From Sphingomonas endophytica (GTDB taxonomy: Bacteria; Pseudomonadota; Alphaproteobacteria; Sphingomonadales; Sphingomonadaceae): 64,000 bases of DNA. A program made the translations under genes and the position numbers. Below are positions 9,562 through 18,195 of this stretch, piece by piece. The stretch covers positions 56,819-120,818 of the forward strand of contig NZ_LDTB01000013.1 in the NCBI RefSeq assembly GCF_001476895.1, read 5' to 3'. The notes beneath the pieces were generated by a model. It was not told where the DNA came from. It ran no database searches and was given only the letters and a program-made list of their open reading frames with translations. Positions within the stretch are counted from its first letter, which is position 1. Every line of letters starts with the position of its first letter.

Positions 9562-10032
9562 ATGACGATCGCGCTCGCCCTGCTACTGGCCGCCTCGACG
9601 CGGACGCCCCTGGGCGTGTGGCAGCGCTGGGCGGCATTGCGCGACGGGCCGCCGCCGCGCTGCTTCGCGATCGCGCAGCCGCTGCGCCGTGACGGCACGA
9701 CCGACCGGCGCGGCGGCTATGCGGCGGTCGTCGCGCGACAGGGGCCGACCGGCGCCCCGGCGATCCGCTTCCGCCTGTCGCGGCCGCGCGGCGCGGGCGC
9801 GCCGCTGACGCTAGCCATCGGCGACCGGCGCTTCGCGCTGGCCGGCGAGCGCGAGACCGCGCGGGCGGCCGATGCCGCCACCGACCGCGCGATCGTCGCG
9901 GCGATGCGCGGCGCGCGGGCCATGACGCTGGCGACGCTGGACGCGGCCGGGCGCGACCTGACCGACACCTACCCGCTGGCGGGCGCGGCCACCGCGATCG
10001 ATGCGGCGCAGCTGGGATGCGTCGGGCGGTAA
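9562..10032 (+). CDS. Secreted hypothetical protein upstream of rlmN
   Basis: A 156-residue protein starting with a short hydrophobic signal-like segment ([13 protein letters not shown]). It continues with beta-rich sequence including [26 protein letters not shown] and a conserved-looking [13 protein letters not shown] ending. The arrangement resembles the invasion-associated locus B (IalB-like) fold seen upstream of rlmN in related bacteria, but the match is from memory of context rather than a firm motif. The ATG at 9562 is preferred over 9526 because it begins the signal segment. The 3' end overlaps the rlmN reading frame upstream of the chosen rlmN start. Confidence 0.6.
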   Translation: MTIALALLLAASTRTPLGVWQRWAALRDGPPPRCFAIAQPLRRDGTTDRRGGYAAVVARQGPTGAPAIRFRLSRPRGAGAPLTLAIGDRRFALAGERETARAADAATDRAIVAAMRGARAMTLATLDAAGRDLTDTYPLAGAATAIDAAQLGCVGR

Positions 10033-10070
10033 CGCTGGAAAAATCGCGCCGACGGCGCTATGTGCGCGCG

Positions 10071-11279
10071 ATGCTCACAGCCTCGGCCGCCCCCATGCCC
10101 ATCCCCGGGCACATCGATCCCGTGACCGTGCCGCGCGCCAGCGCGCCGCGCACCGACGGGCGTATCGACCTGATCGGCCTCCCGCGCGACGAATTGCGGC
10201 AGGTGCTGGCGGAGGCGGGACTCGACGCGCGTCAGGCGAAACTGCGCGCCAAGCAGATCTGGCACTGGATCTACAATCGTGGCGCGACCGACTTCGCGGC
10301 GATGACCGACATCGCCAAGGCGCAGCATCCGTGGCTGGCCGAGCGATTCGTGATCGGCCGCCCGCAGGTGGTGGAGGCGCAGGTCTCGACGGATGGCACG
10401 CGCAAATGGCTGCTGCGGAGCGAGGACGGGCAGGATTACGAGGCGGTGTTCATCCCCGACGCCGATCGCGGCACGCTCTGCGTGTCCAGCCAGGTCGGCT
10501 GCACGCTCAACTGCCGCTTCTGCCACACCGGCACGATGCGGCTGGTACGCAACCTGACCGCGGGCGAGATCGTCGGGCAGGTGATGCTGGCGCGCGACGC
10601 GCTCGGCGAATGGCCCAGCCAGCCCGAGGGGCGGATGCTGACCAACATCGTGATGATGGGGATGGGCGAGCCGCTGTATAACTTCGACGCGGTGCGCGAT
10701 GCGCTGAAGCTGGTGATGGACGGCGATGGCCTCGCGCTCAGCAAGCGGCGGATCACGCTGTCGACCAGCGGCGTGGTGCCGATGATGGCGCGCGCCGGCG
10801 AGGAGATCGGCGTCAACCTCGCGGTATCGCTCCATGCCGTGACCAAGGACGTCCGTGACGAGATCGTGCCGCTGAACCGCAAATACGGCATCGAGGAATT
10901 GTTGCAGGCGTGCGCGGACTATCCCGGCGCCAACAACGCGCGCCGCATCACGTTCGAGTACGTGATGCTGAAGGACAAGAACGACTCGGACGCCGAGGCG
11001 CATGAACTGGTCCGGCTGCTCAAGCACTACAAGCTGCCCGCCAAGGTCAATCTGATCCCCTTCAATCCGTGGCCGGGCGCGCCCTATGAAACCTCGACGC
11101 CCGACCGCGTGCGGCGATTCAGCGAGATCATCTTCGAGGGTGGCATCTCCGCCCCGGTCCGCACCCCGCGCGGGCGCGACATCGATGCGGCCTGCGGGCA
11201 GCTGAAGACGGCGGCGGAGAAGAAGAGCCGCGCCGAACTCGACCGGCTGGCGGCGGAGAAGCAGGCCGCGCTTGGTTGA
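10071..11279 (+). CDS. rlmN: 23S rRNA (adenine(2503)-C(2))-methyltransferase RlmN
   Basis: A radical-SAM enzyme that makes m2A at A2503 of 23S rRNA and A37 of some tRNAs, using a methyl-cysteine intermediate. About 402 residues. The CxxxCxxC cluster is seen in [23 protein letters not shown] is the SAM-binding GGEP-like motif, and the C-terminal [14 protein letters not shown] carries the methylated cysteine. The N-terminal accessory domain has [18 protein letters not shown]. The start is uncertain; 10071 and 10095 are both possible and the reading frame is open further upstream. The stop overlaps the TTG start of the TSUP gene. Confidence 0.95.
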   Translation: MLTASAAPMPIPGHIDPVTVPRASAPRTDGRIDLIGLPRDELRQVLAEAGLDARQAKLRAKQIWHWIYNRGATDFAAMTDIAKAQHPWLAERFVIGRPQVVEAQVSTDGTRKWLLRSEDGQDYEAVFIPDADRGTLCVSSQVGCTLNCRFCHTGTMRLVRNLTAGEIVGQVMLARDALGEWPSQPEGRMLTNIVMMGMGEPLYNFDAVRDALKLVMDGDGLALSKRRITLSTSGVVPMMARAGEEIGVNLAVSLHAVTKDVRDEIVPLNRKYGIEELLQACADYPGANNARRITFEYVMLKDKNDSDAEAHELVRLLKHYKLPAKVNLIPFNPWPGAPYETSTPDRVRRFSEIIFEGGISAPVRTPRGRDIDAACGQLKTAAEKKSRAELDRLAAEKQAALG

Positions 11280-12030
11280 CGCCGCCGGGCTGGCGCTTGC
11301 CGCCGGTGCGGGGATCGTCGGCGGCATGATGAACGCGCTGGCGGGCGGCGGCACCTTCGCCACCATGCCCGCGCTACTGGCGCTCGGCACGCCCGCCAAT
11401 ATCGCCAATGCCACCTCCAACCTGGGGCTGATGCCCGGCGCGGCGGCGAGCGCGTGGAGCTTCCGCCACGAGTTGCGGCCGGTCGGCGGCGTATCGGTGC
11501 GCGTGCTGGCGGGGATCACCTTCGTCGCCGGGCTGCTGGGCAGCGTCCTGCTGGTCGTCACGCCGGGCGCCGCGTTCGACCTGATCGTGCCGTGGCTGTT
11601 GCTGATCGCGTTCGTGGCGATCGCGTTCGGCGCGCGCGCCGCCGACTGGCTGGCGGCACGGATGACGATCGGCCCGCGCACGCTGATGGTCGTACAGGCG
11701 GTGCTGGGCACCTATGGCGGCTATTTCGGCGGCGGGGTCGGGATCATGACCACCGCCACCTACGGCCTGCTGGCGGGCACGAGCCCGCGCGCGATGTTCG
11801 CGCCGCGCACGCTGATGCTCGCCACCGCCAATTTCGCCGCCGCGCTCGTGTTCATCGCTTGCCGGATGGTGCGCTGGGACGCCTGCCTGCCGATGCTGGC
11901 GGGCGGGATCGTCGGCGGCTGGCTGGGCGCGATCGTCGGCAAGCGCCTGCCCGCGGTCGCCGTGCGGTGGTGGACGATCCTGGTGACGGGCGCGACGACG
12001 GCGGTGTTCTTCGCCCGCGCCTATTTCTGA
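11272..12030 (+). CDS. TSUP family (TauE/SafE) membrane permease
   Basis: A 252-residue integral membrane protein with about 7-8 hydrophobic segments. The family repeat appears as [20 protein letters not shown] near residue 17 and again as [19 protein letters not shown] near residue 145. TSUP proteins export or import sulfite, organosulfonates and related anions, and the substrate cannot be read from sequence. The start is TTG at 11272, overlapping the rlmN stop by 8 bases, so it is probably translationally coupled to rlmN although the functions look unrelated. Confidence 0.85.
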   Translation: MVDAAGLALAAGAGIVGGMMNALAGGGTFATMPALLALGTPANIANATSNLGLMPGAAASAWSFRHELRPVGGVSVRVLAGITFVAGLLGSVLLVVTPGAAFDLIVPWLLLIAFVAIAFGARAADWLAARMTIGPRTLMVVQAVLGTYGGYFGGGVGIMTTATYGLLAGTSPRAMFAPRTLMLATANFAAALVFIACRMVRWDACLPMLAGGIVGGWLGAIVGKRLPAVAVRWWTILVTGATTAVFFARAYF

Positions 12031-12176
12031 GCATTCTCAAGGACTATCGGGGCCGATCGGGCGGTTGTTGCGCACTGACCGGACCATTCCGAGCCGGTCC
12101 CCACGCGGGCGTCGGTGAATGCCCTTCTATGATCGCCGCTGCCGGACGGAGTCCGGGTCAACGGAGGGGATGGATC

Positions 12177-12404
12177 ATGGTGGAATTCACGGCCGAAGAA
12201 CGCCTGCGGATCGCGCAGGCGATGATGGACGAAACCCCGATCGAGGCGACGTCGCTCACCGATGTGAAGAGCGTCTTCTGCCAGAACTGGGGCATCGTGA
12301 AGCAGGTGCTCGAGTTCCTGTCCGGCTACCTGCCGCTGCCCGTCCGCTGGGCGCTCAAGGCGATCATCACCGCCGGCGACATCCTGCACGGCAAGATCTG
12401 CTGA
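12177..12404 (+). CDS. Small orphan protein, 75 residues
   Basis: Not a family I recognise. It starts MVEFTAEERLRIAQAMMDET with a charged helical half, then a hydrophobic/amphipathic half (VKQVLEFLSGYLPLPVRWAL) and ends in KIC with a terminal cysteine; the other Cys is at residue 35. GGAGG lies about 7 bases before the ATG, and a strong hairpin with TTTCCT follows the stop, so it looks like a self-contained transcript. It is not covered by a better frame on either strand. An in-frame upstream ATG at 12128 is possible. The function is unknown; a membrane-active or secreted peptide is only a guess. Confidence 0.6.
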   Translation: MVEFTAEERLRIAQAMMDETPIEATSLTDVKSVFCQNWGIVKQVLEFLSGYLPLPVRWALKAIITAGDILHGKIC

Positions 12405-12414
12405 TATCGCACGG

Positions 12415-12446
12415 AGCCGCGCGGGCAGGGGCGCGCCCGCGTGGCT
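12415..12446 (+). terminator. Hairpin terminator after the 75-residue gene
   Basis: A 12-bp stem AGCCGCGCGGGC / GCCCGCGTGGCT with one wobble pair is followed by TTCCT. It sits between the small orphan gene and the convergent flavin reductase gene. Confidence 0.65.
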
Positions 12447-12450
12447 TTCC

Positions 12451-13056
12451 TCACTCCGGCCGCCGCATCGCGAACTTCTCGCCGGCCTCGAAATACTCCG
12501 CCGGCCCGCCGCCGCGCAGGATCGGGCGCGCGCGTTCGGTGCGGTACACGCCGTCCTCCAGCATCGCACGGTCGATATGCACCGCGACCGCCTCGCCCAG
12601 CACCAGCCAGCCCGGCAGGTCCGCCCCGTTCCGGTCGCGCAACTGGACGATCTGCGTCACCTCGCACTCGAACTGCACCGGGCTGAGCGCCACGCGCGGC
12701 GCCGCGACCCGCGCCGACGGCAGCGTCTCCAGTCCGGCGCGCACGAACTCGTCCTCGTCGGTCGCCGCCGACGTCTCGTTCATCGCCGCCGCCAGATCGC
12801 GCGTCGCGAGGTTCCAGACGAACGCGCCCCGCGCCCGCGCATTGGCCAGCGAATCCTTCTCGCCCAGCGAGCAGAAGCCGATGATCGGTGGCCGATAGGA
12901 GAACAGGTTGAAGAAGCTGTACGGGGCCAGGTTGCGCCGGCCCTCCGCCGACACGGTGGAGATCCAGCCGATCGGGCGCGGCGCGACGATCGCGTTCAGC
13001 GGATCATGCGCAAGGCCATGCCCTTGCGCGGGCTCGTAGAAATGCCATTCGGTCAT
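12451..13056 (-). CDS. Flavin reductase family protein
   Basis: A 201-residue FMN-binding split-barrel protein of the DIM6/NTAB type. Family features are the N-terminal DPLNAIVAPRPIGWISTVSA, the NLAPYSFFNLFSYRPPIIGF segment that contacts FMN, and the GEAVAVHIDRAML near residue 160. Such proteins reduce flavin with NAD(P)H or act as oxygenase partners; no partner oxygenase is next to it. The start was placed at MTEWHFYEP, with a run of unrelated sequence upstream. It is divergent from the cytochrome b gene with 26 bases between starts. Confidence 0.88.
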   Translation of the reverse strand: MTEWHFYEPAQGHGLAHDPLNAIVAPRPIGWISTVSAEGRRNLAPYSFFNLFSYRPPIIGFCSLGEKDSLANARARGAFVWNLATRDLAAAMNETSAATDEDEFVRAGLETLPSARVAAPRVALSPVQFECEVTQIVQLRDRNGADLPGWLVLGEAVAVHIDRAMLEDGVYRTERARPILRGGGPAEYFEAGEKFAMRRPE

Positions 13057-13082
13057 GGCGCGGCTTCTGCTAGGAAGCGTGC

Positions 13083-13775
13083 ATGTCCGCAACCGTGATC
13101 CACCGTCACCGCCTCGCCACCCGCCTGTGGCATTGGGTGAATGCGGTGGCGATCGTCATCCTGATCGGCTCGGGACTGGGGATCAGCAACGCGCACCCGC
13201 GCCTCTACTGGGGCCGCTTTGGCGCGAATTTCGATCACGCCTGGGCGCAACTGCCGCGCTTTCCCGCCTGGCTGACGATCCCGGCGAACTACAATCTCGC
13301 GATCTCGCGGCGCTGGCACCTGTTCTTCGCACTGGTGCTCGCCTTCTCGCTGCTGGCGTTCATGATCGTCAGCCTGCTCAACCGGCATATCCAGCGCGAC
13401 CTGCGGGTGCGGCGACGCGACATTGGCGCCGCGCATCTCGCCGCCGACGTGCGCGCGCATCTCGCCTTCCGCTTCCACGATCCGGAGGCACCGGGCGCAT
13501 ATAACGCGCTGCAAAAGCTGAGCTATGTCGCGGTGATCTTCGTCGTGCTGCCGCTGGTGATCCTTACCGGGCTGGCGCTGTCGCCCGGCATGAATGCGGC
13601 GTGGCCATGGTTGCTCGACCTGTTCGGCGGACGGCAGTCGGCGCGCTCGCTGCACTTCATCGCGATGGTCGCGATCGCCGCGTTCACCGTGGTGCATCTG
13701 GTACTGGTCATCCTGGCGGGATGGCGCAACGAACTGCGCTCGATGCTGACCGGCCGCTGGCGGGTGCCGGAATGA
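13083..13775 (+). CDS. Cytochrome b561-type membrane heme protein
   Basis: A 230-residue membrane protein with four hydrophobic segments at about residues 18-36, 78-98, 145-165 and 190-212. Heme-ligand-type histidines are present in the first (LATRLWHWVNAVA), second (RRWHLFFALV) and last (ARSLHFIAMVAIAAFTVVHLV) helices, which matches the cytochrome b_N / Ni,Fe-hydrogenase b-type fold. Its stop overlaps the start of a molybdopterin oxidoreductase (ATGA). It therefore likely passes electrons between the quinone pool and that periplasmic partner, in the manner of the MsrPQ or SorAB-type pairs. Confidence 0.85.
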   Translation: MSATVIHRHRLATRLWHWVNAVAIVILIGSGLGISNAHPRLYWGRFGANFDHAWAQLPRFPAWLTIPANYNLAISRRWHLFFALVLAFSLLAFMIVSLLNRHIQRDLRVRRRDIGAAHLAADVRAHLAFRFHDPEAPGAYNALQKLSYVAVIFVVLPLVILTGLALSPGMNAAWPWLLDLFGGRQSARSLHFIAMVAIAAFTVVHLVLVILAGWRNELRSMLTGRWRVPE

Positions 13776-14527
13776 TCGCGCCGCTGCTTCGACGCCGCAC
13801 CCTCATCGCCGGCGGCGCGGGATTGATGCTGACCGGCTGCGATCGCGTGATCCAGCAGCCGACGGTGCGCACGATCCTGTTCAAGGGCGAGGACATGCAT
13901 CGCGGGCTGCAGCGCGCGCTGTCGAACCGCGATGCGCTCGCGCCGGAGTTTCGCCCCGACCAGATGTCGCCGCGCTTCCGCACCAACGGCACGCGCGATC
14001 CGGGAACCGCCGACTATGCCGCCCTGCGCGCCGGGCGATTCGCCGACTGGCGGCTGACGGTCGATGGCCTCGTCGCGCGCCCGTTGCGGCTGTCGCTGGC
14101 GGACCTCGGCGCCTTTCCACAGCGCGCGCAGATCACCCGCCACGATTGCGTGGAGGGGTGGAGCGCGATCGGCAAATGGCAGGGCCCGCGCCTCGGCGAC
14201 GTGCTGAAGGCGGCCGGCATGCGCGACAGCGCGCGCTACGTCGTGTTCCGCTGCGCCGACCTGTACGGCGGCGCGCCCTATTACGAATCGATCGACCTGA
14301 TCGACGCCTTCCACCCGCAGACGATCCTCGCCTGGGCGATGAACGACCGCTTCCTCGACGTCGGGCACGGCGCGCCGCTCCGGCTCCGGGTCGAGCGGCA
14401 ATTGGGCTACAAGCACGCCAAATATCTGATGCGCGTCACCGCCGTCGACAGCCTGGCCGGTATCGGCAAGGGGCGCGGCGGCTATTGGGAAGATAATGTC
14501 GATTACGACTGGTGGGCGGGGATTTAA
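13772..14527 (+). CDS. Molybdopterin-dependent oxidoreductase (sulfite-oxidase fold), exported
   Basis: A 251-residue protein of the oxidoreductase molybdopterin-binding family. The Mo-ligating cysteine is Cys126 in TRHDCVEGW, and the later YESIDLIDAFHPQTILAW and PLRLRVERQLGYKHAKYL segments are typical. The N-terminus has RRR followed by a hydrophobic run ending LMLTGC, so it could be Tat-exported and lipidated at Cys23. It overlaps the cytochrome b gene by 4 bases and forms a two-gene respiratory module. It is shorter than MsrP and has no dimerisation domain. The substrate (sulfite, methionine sulfoxide or other) cannot be told. Confidence 0.88.
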   Translation: MIAPLLRRRTLIAGGAGLMLTGCDRVIQQPTVRTILFKGEDMHRGLQRALSNRDALAPEFRPDQMSPRFRTNGTRDPGTADYAALRAGRFADWRLTVDGLVARPLRLSLADLGAFPQRAQITRHDCVEGWSAIGKWQGPRLGDVLKAAGMRDSARYVVFRCADLYGGAPYYESIDLIDAFHPQTILAWAMNDRFLDVGHGAPLRLRVERQLGYKHAKYLMRVTAVDSLAGIGKGRGGYWEDNVDYDWWAGI

Positions 14528-14536
14528 GGAGGGTCG

Positions 14537-14667
14537 TTCGCGCAGAGGCGCGGAGGCGCAGAGATGGTCCGCTTGAAAGGTCAGTATCGGGAGACAATCG
14601 AGCGTTGAGATGATGAGAGCGGCTGCGCCGCGAGATCCTTCTCTGCGCCTCCGCGCCTCTGCGCGAA
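14537..14667. repeat. Palindromic repeat element, family C, with perfect 27-bp arms
   Basis: The arm at 14537-14563 (TTCGCGCAGAGGCGCGGAGG then CGCAGAG) is an exact reverse complement of 14641-14667. The 77 bases between hold no gene. The element fills the space between the convergent molybdopterin enzyme and SURF1 genes. A related, diverged pair encloses 57810-58149. Confidence 0.9.
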
Positions 14668-14668
14668 C

Positions 14669-15286
14669 TCAATCTTCCTTCTTGCCCACCCATCGCCGCC
14701 GCAACGCGACGACATAGATCACCCCCGCCACCCCCGCGAACAGGAACCACTGCACGGCGTAAGCCAGATGGTTGTTCGGTATCGACTCGATCGACGGCGG
14801 CGCATTCGCCGCCAGCCCCGGCGCCGGACGATCCGTCACCAGCATCAGCTCGCGCGCCGCATTCGGCTGCGCCACGGTCGCGATCAGCGGGCGCGCATCG
14901 GGCGCATGGGCGATCCAGCCGCGCACCGCGCCGCCGCCCCAGGCTACCGTCCCCACCGGATCGCGAGTCGTGCCGATCTGCACGCGCAGCCCCGGCCCCT
15001 CCGCCCCCGTCCGGCAGAGCGCGATCACGCGATAGCCCGCCGCGCCCGCCCCGGCGCGGCTGATCGATACCGGCTCCAGGCAGAAGGCGCTGGCGCGGCG
15101 GAACAGCAGGGCTTGGTCGGGAAAGCGCGGAAAGGCGATCGGCGGGCGCGTCGGGTTGGCGGCGAGCTGCGCCAGGAACGCCTCCTTCTGCGGCTTGCGC
15201 TCCAGCAACTGCCACAGGCCCAGCGCCACCATCGCGGCGATCGCCAGCGCGACCACGATCGTCGGGACCAGCGGCACGCGCTTCAC
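14669..15286 (-). CDS. SURF1 family cytochrome oxidase assembly protein
   Basis: A 205-residue protein with the SURF1 layout: a transmembrane helix near the N-terminus (VPTIVVALAIAAMVALGLWQLLERK), a soluble loop domain, and a second helix near the C-terminus (WFLFAGVAGVIYVVAL). The GLWQLLERK and NNHLAYAVQWF motifs are family signatures. SURF1 helps deliver heme a to subunit I of the aa3 oxidase. The start is GTG at 15286, overlapping the DUF983 stop by 4 bases. It ends the cox operon. Confidence 0.92.
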   Translation of the reverse strand: MKRVPLVPTIVVALAIAAMVALGLWQLLERKPQKEAFLAQLAANPTRPPIAFPRFPDQALLFRRASAFCLEPVSISRAGAGAAGYRVIALCRTGAEGPGLRVQIGTTRDPVGTVAWGGGAVRGWIAHAPDARPLIATVAQPNAARELMLVTDRPAPGLAANAPPSIESIPNNHLAYAVQWFLFAGVAGVIYVVALRRRWVGKKED

Positions 15287-15666
15287 GGGACGATCCGCCC
15301 CTCGCGCGCGGCATTGCGATATTCGGCGGCCAGCAGCCAGCCCTTGGCCACGCGCAGCGACCCGATCACCGCCACGGTGCTCAGCGGCACCCACAACAGG
15401 ACGTGAAGCCACCACGGCGGCGACAGCGACAGTTCGACGATGATCGCCAGCGCGACGACGATCGCGCCCCAGGCCAGCACCAGCAGCGCCGCCGGACCGT
15501 CACCGACATTGAACGCGGCGATATCCAGCCCGCACGCGGGGCAACGGTCCGCAAAGCGCAGCCATCCCGCGAACAGCGTCTTGGCGCCGCACTGCGGGCA
15601 CAGCCCCTTCAGGCCGCAATCGACCGGGCGGGGCGCAACCGCCGCCGCCCGATTCGGATCGGTCAT
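15283..15666 (-). CDS. DUF983 family membrane protein
   Basis: A 127-residue protein with two N-terminal zinc-ribbon-type cysteine pairs, CPQC near residue 23 and CPAC near residue 42, followed by two transmembrane segments (ALLVLAWGAIVVALAIIVEL and VLLWVPLSTVAVIGSL). This is the DUF983 pattern. Its place between coxC and surf1 is typical for alphaproteobacteria and suggests a role in oxidase biogenesis, though no biochemical function is established to my knowledge. It overlaps both neighbours by ATGA/GTGA junctions. Confidence 0.9.
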   Translation of the reverse strand: MTDPNRAAAVAPRPVDCGLKGLCPQCGAKTLFAGWLRFADRCPACGLDIAAFNVGDGPAALLVLAWGAIVVALAIIVELSLSPPWWLHVLLWVPLSTVAVIGSLRVAKGWLLAAEYRNAAREGRIVP

Positions 15667-16574
15667 CCGACGTGGACCGGCGCGCCCCAGCCGCCCCAGA
15701 CGTACACGGTGACGAACAGGAACAGCCACACGACGTCGACGAAATGCCAGTACCACGCCGCCGCCTCGAAACCGAAATGCTGCTTCGGCGTGAACTCGCC
15801 CTGATAGGCGCGGATCAGGCACACGATCAGGAAGATCGTGCCGATGATGACGTGGAAACCGTGGAACCCGGTCGCCATGAAGAACGCCGAGGTATAGTTG
15901 ATTCCCTTGAACGGGAACGGCGCGTGCATGTACTCGAACGCCTGGATGCTGCTGAACAGCACGCCCAGCGCCACCGTCAGCCACAGCCCCTTCAGCACGC
16001 CGTCGCGGTCGCCGACGCCCAGCAGCCCCCAGAAGCCGCGCTTCTCGCCGCCGCGCTGGTTGTGGATCAGCGCGTGGTGCGCCCAGGTGATCGTGGTGCC
16101 CGAACACAGCAGGATCAGCGTGTTGAGCAGCGGCAGCTCGAACGCGTCGATGACCTCCAGCCCCTTGGGCGGCCATTGCGCGGCGATCGCGGCCGCGCCC
16201 TCGGCGGCACGCTCGACCTGCCCGTCGACGATCTGCATCGCGGTCGGGAACAGCGAGAAGTCGAAGAACGCCCAGAACCAGCCGACGAAGAACATCACCT
16301 CGGAGGCGATGAACAGGATCATGCCGTAGCGGAAATGCAGCTGCACGACGGGGGTGTGATCGCCGGCATGGGCCTCGCGGATCACCTGATGCCACCAGCC
16401 GTACATGCAGAACAGCACGGACGCGAAACCGATCAGGAACACCCAGCCGCCGCCGGTCGCCTCATGCATGTACATGATGCCGCCCGATGCCATGATGAGC
16501 GCGGCGAACGCGCTGAGCAACGGCCACGGGCTGGGCGGGAGGATGTGGTAATCGTGATTCTTGGCACCCGCCAT
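15663..16574 (-). CDS. coxC: Cytochrome c oxidase subunit III
   Basis: A 303-residue core subunit of the aa3 oxidase with seven predicted membrane helices. Characteristic sequences are the N-terminal NHDYHILPPSPWPLLSAF, the RYGMILFIASEVMFFVGWFW helix, the TITWAHHALIH segment, and the C-terminal FHGFHVIIGTIFLIV and AAWYWHFVDVVWLFLFV. The start was placed at MAGAKNHDYH, since the longer open frame upstream is unrelated. It is co-directional with ctaG upstream (32 bases) and overlaps the DUF983 gene downstream. Confidence 0.98.
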   Translation of the reverse strand: MAGAKNHDYHILPPSPWPLLSAFAALIMASGGIMYMHEATGGGWVFLIGFASVLFCMYGWWHQVIREAHAGDHTPVVQLHFRYGMILFIASEVMFFVGWFWAFFDFSLFPTAMQIVDGQVERAAEGAAAIAAQWPPKGLEVIDAFELPLLNTLILLCSGTTITWAHHALIHNQRGGEKRGFWGLLGVGDRDGVLKGLWLTVALGVLFSSIQAFEYMHAPFPFKGINYTSAFFMATGFHGFHVIIGTIFLIVCLIRAYQGEFTPKQHFGFEAAAWYWHFVDVVWLFLFVTVYVWGGWGAPVHVG

Positions 16575-16606
16575 GCGGCTCTCCCCGGTTCGCTTATCGC
16601 GCTGTC

Positions 16607-17152
16607 TTAACCGCTCGTTTTGCCGGAATCCACCGGGTAAAAGGTGTAGCTGAGCGTGATCGTCTGCACGTCGCGCGTATCCGGGTCGGTCAGGATCTTC
16701 GGATCGACGTAGAAGATCACCGGCATCCGCTGCGTCTCGCCCGGCTTGAGCGTCTGCTGCGTGAAGCAGAAGCATTGAATCTTGGTGAAATATTTCCCCG
16801 CCACGGCGGGGGTGACATTGTAGGTCGCGGTGCCGGTCGTCGCCTGCGCGCCGCGATTGGTCGCGGTGAAGAACGCCATGTCGCGCGCGCCGATCTCGAC
16901 CGTCTCATGCTCCCGTTCGGGGACGAACCGCCACGGCAGCTTCGGGCTGGTGTTGGCGTCGAACGCGATCTCGACCTGACGATGCACGCCCCCGGGGGCC
17001 GTTTCGCCGCGCCCGGTGGTGCCGTTCAACCCCGTCGCCTGACAGAACAGCCGGTAGAGCGGGACGCTGGCGAAGGCGAGCCCGGTCATGAAGCAGATCC
17101 CCGCCACCGCCAGCAGCGCGGTGCGCAGCGTCCGGGGGCGCGGCGCGCTCAA
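16607..17152 (-). CDS. ctaG: Cytochrome c oxidase assembly protein CtaG (Cox11)
   Basis: A 181-residue membrane-anchored periplasmic copper chaperone that inserts CuB into subunit I. It has one N-terminal helix (ALLAVAGICFMTGLAFASVP) followed by the Cox11 immunoglobulin-like domain. The copper-binding CFCF motif appears in KIQCFCFTQQTL, and the extra Cys in YRLFCQATG matches the family. The start codon is TTG at 17152, overlapping the stop of the CoxF-like gene, so its translation is probably coupled. Confidence 0.96.
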   Translation of the reverse strand: MSAPRPRTLRTALLAVAGICFMTGLAFASVPLYRLFCQATGLNGTTGRGETAPGGVHRQVEIAFDANTSPKLPWRFVPEREHETVEIGARDMAFFTATNRGAQATTGTATYNVTPAVAGKYFTKIQCFCFTQQTLKPGETQRMPVIFYVDPKILTDPDTRDVQTITLSYTFYPVDSGKTSG

Positions 17153-17286
17153 TGCGCCATCCCCTGCTTGATGCGCGCGATGGTGATGAAGAACACCAGC
17201 ACGACAAAGGCGCCCAGCAGCAGCGCGACGACGATCGCGCGCGCCTTCTGACGGCGACGGATGAGATTCTGTTCGTCTTCGGTCAT
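17149..17286 (-). CDS. CoxF-like small membrane protein
   Basis: A 45-residue protein with a charged N-terminus ([16 protein letters not shown]) and one transmembrane helix ([20 protein letters not shown]). Small proteins of this kind sit between ctaB and ctaG in many alphaproteobacterial cox operons and are labelled CoxF or hypothetical. Position and topology rather than a strong motif support the call. Its ATG overlaps the ctaB stop and its own stop overlaps the ctaG TTG start, so all three are likely translated in a coupled chain. Confidence 0.8.
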   Translation of the reverse strand: MTEDEQNLIRRRQKARAIVVALLLGAFVVLVFFITIARIKQGMAH

Positions 17287-18182
17287 GCCACCCACCGATC
17301 GACGACCAGCGCGCCGAAGATCACGAAAAGATACAGGATCGAGTAAGCGAACAGCCGCTTCTCGTAGAACATCGGCGTGCCGCCGCGCTTCGCCCCCGCC
17401 GCGACCAGCGCGGCCAGCACGCAGAAGGCGGCGGTCAGCGCGACCGCGACCACGCCGTAGATCGGCCCCGTCAGCCCCAGCGGCCACGGCGCGACCGCCG
17501 CCGCCGCCATCGGGATCGTGTAGAGCCCGATCTGCCGCCGCGTCGCCGCCTCGCCCGCCACCACCGGCAGCATCGGGACGCCGGCATTGGCATAATCGGT
17601 CTTCACGAACAGCGCGAGCGCCCAGAAATGCGGCGGGGTCCACAGGAACACCAGCGCGAACAGCAGCAGCGGCAGGAGCGCGACCTCGCCCGTCGCCGCC
17701 GCCCATCCGATCAACGGCGGGAACGCGCCGGCCGCGCCGCCGATGACGATGTTCTGCGGCGTGCGGCGCTTCAGCCAGACGGTATAGATCAGCACGTAGA
17801 ACAGGATCGACACCGCCAGAATCGCGGCGGCGGCCAGATTCACTGCCAGCCCCATCAAAATGACCGAAAACGCGCCGAGTCCCACTCCGAAATGCAGCGC
17901 GGATTGCCGCTCCATCCGGCCTGCCGGCAGCGGGCGCTGCGCCGTACGCTTCATCACCGCGTCGATATCCGCCTCATACCATTGGTTGAGCGCCCCGGCC
18001 GCGCCCGCGCCCAGCGCGATGCACAGGATCGCGGTGAAACCCAGCACCGGATCGATTCCCACCGGCGCGGCCAGCATCCCGCAAAGCCCTGTAAAGACGA
18101 CGAGCGTCATCACGCGCGGCTTGGTCAGCGCCAGGAAGTCGCGCCAGTCGGCGGGGGGAAGCAGGGGCGTCGCGGGGGTCAT
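17283..18182 (-). CDS. ctaB: Heme o synthase (protoheme IX farnesyltransferase)
   Basis: A 299-residue UbiA-superfamily prenyltransferase that adds farnesyl to heme b to make heme o, the precursor of heme a. It has about nine hydrophobic segments. The first Asp-rich motif is [18 protein letters not shown] followed by RPLPAGRM, and the second region has [18 protein letters not shown]. It is the first of the ctaB-coxF-ctaG-coxC-DUF983-surf1 run. Unusually, it lies only 13 bases after an epoxide-hydrolase-like gene. Confidence 0.97.
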   Translation of the reverse strand: MTPATPLLPPADWRDFLALTKPRVMTLVVFTGLCGMLAAPVGIDPVLGFTAILCIALGAGAAGALNQWYEADIDAVMKRTAQRPLPAGRMERQSALHFGVGLGAFSVILMGLAVNLAAAAILAVSILFYVLIYTVWLKRRTPQNIVIGGAAGAFPPLIGWAAATGEVALLPLLLFALVFLWTPPHFWALALFVKTDYANAGVPMLPVVAGEAATRRQIGLYTIPMAAAAVAPWPLGLTGPIYGVVAVALTAAFCVLAALVAAGAKRGGTPMFYEKRLFAYSILYLFVIFGALVVDRWVA

Positions 18183-18195
18183 GGAGCGCGCGACC

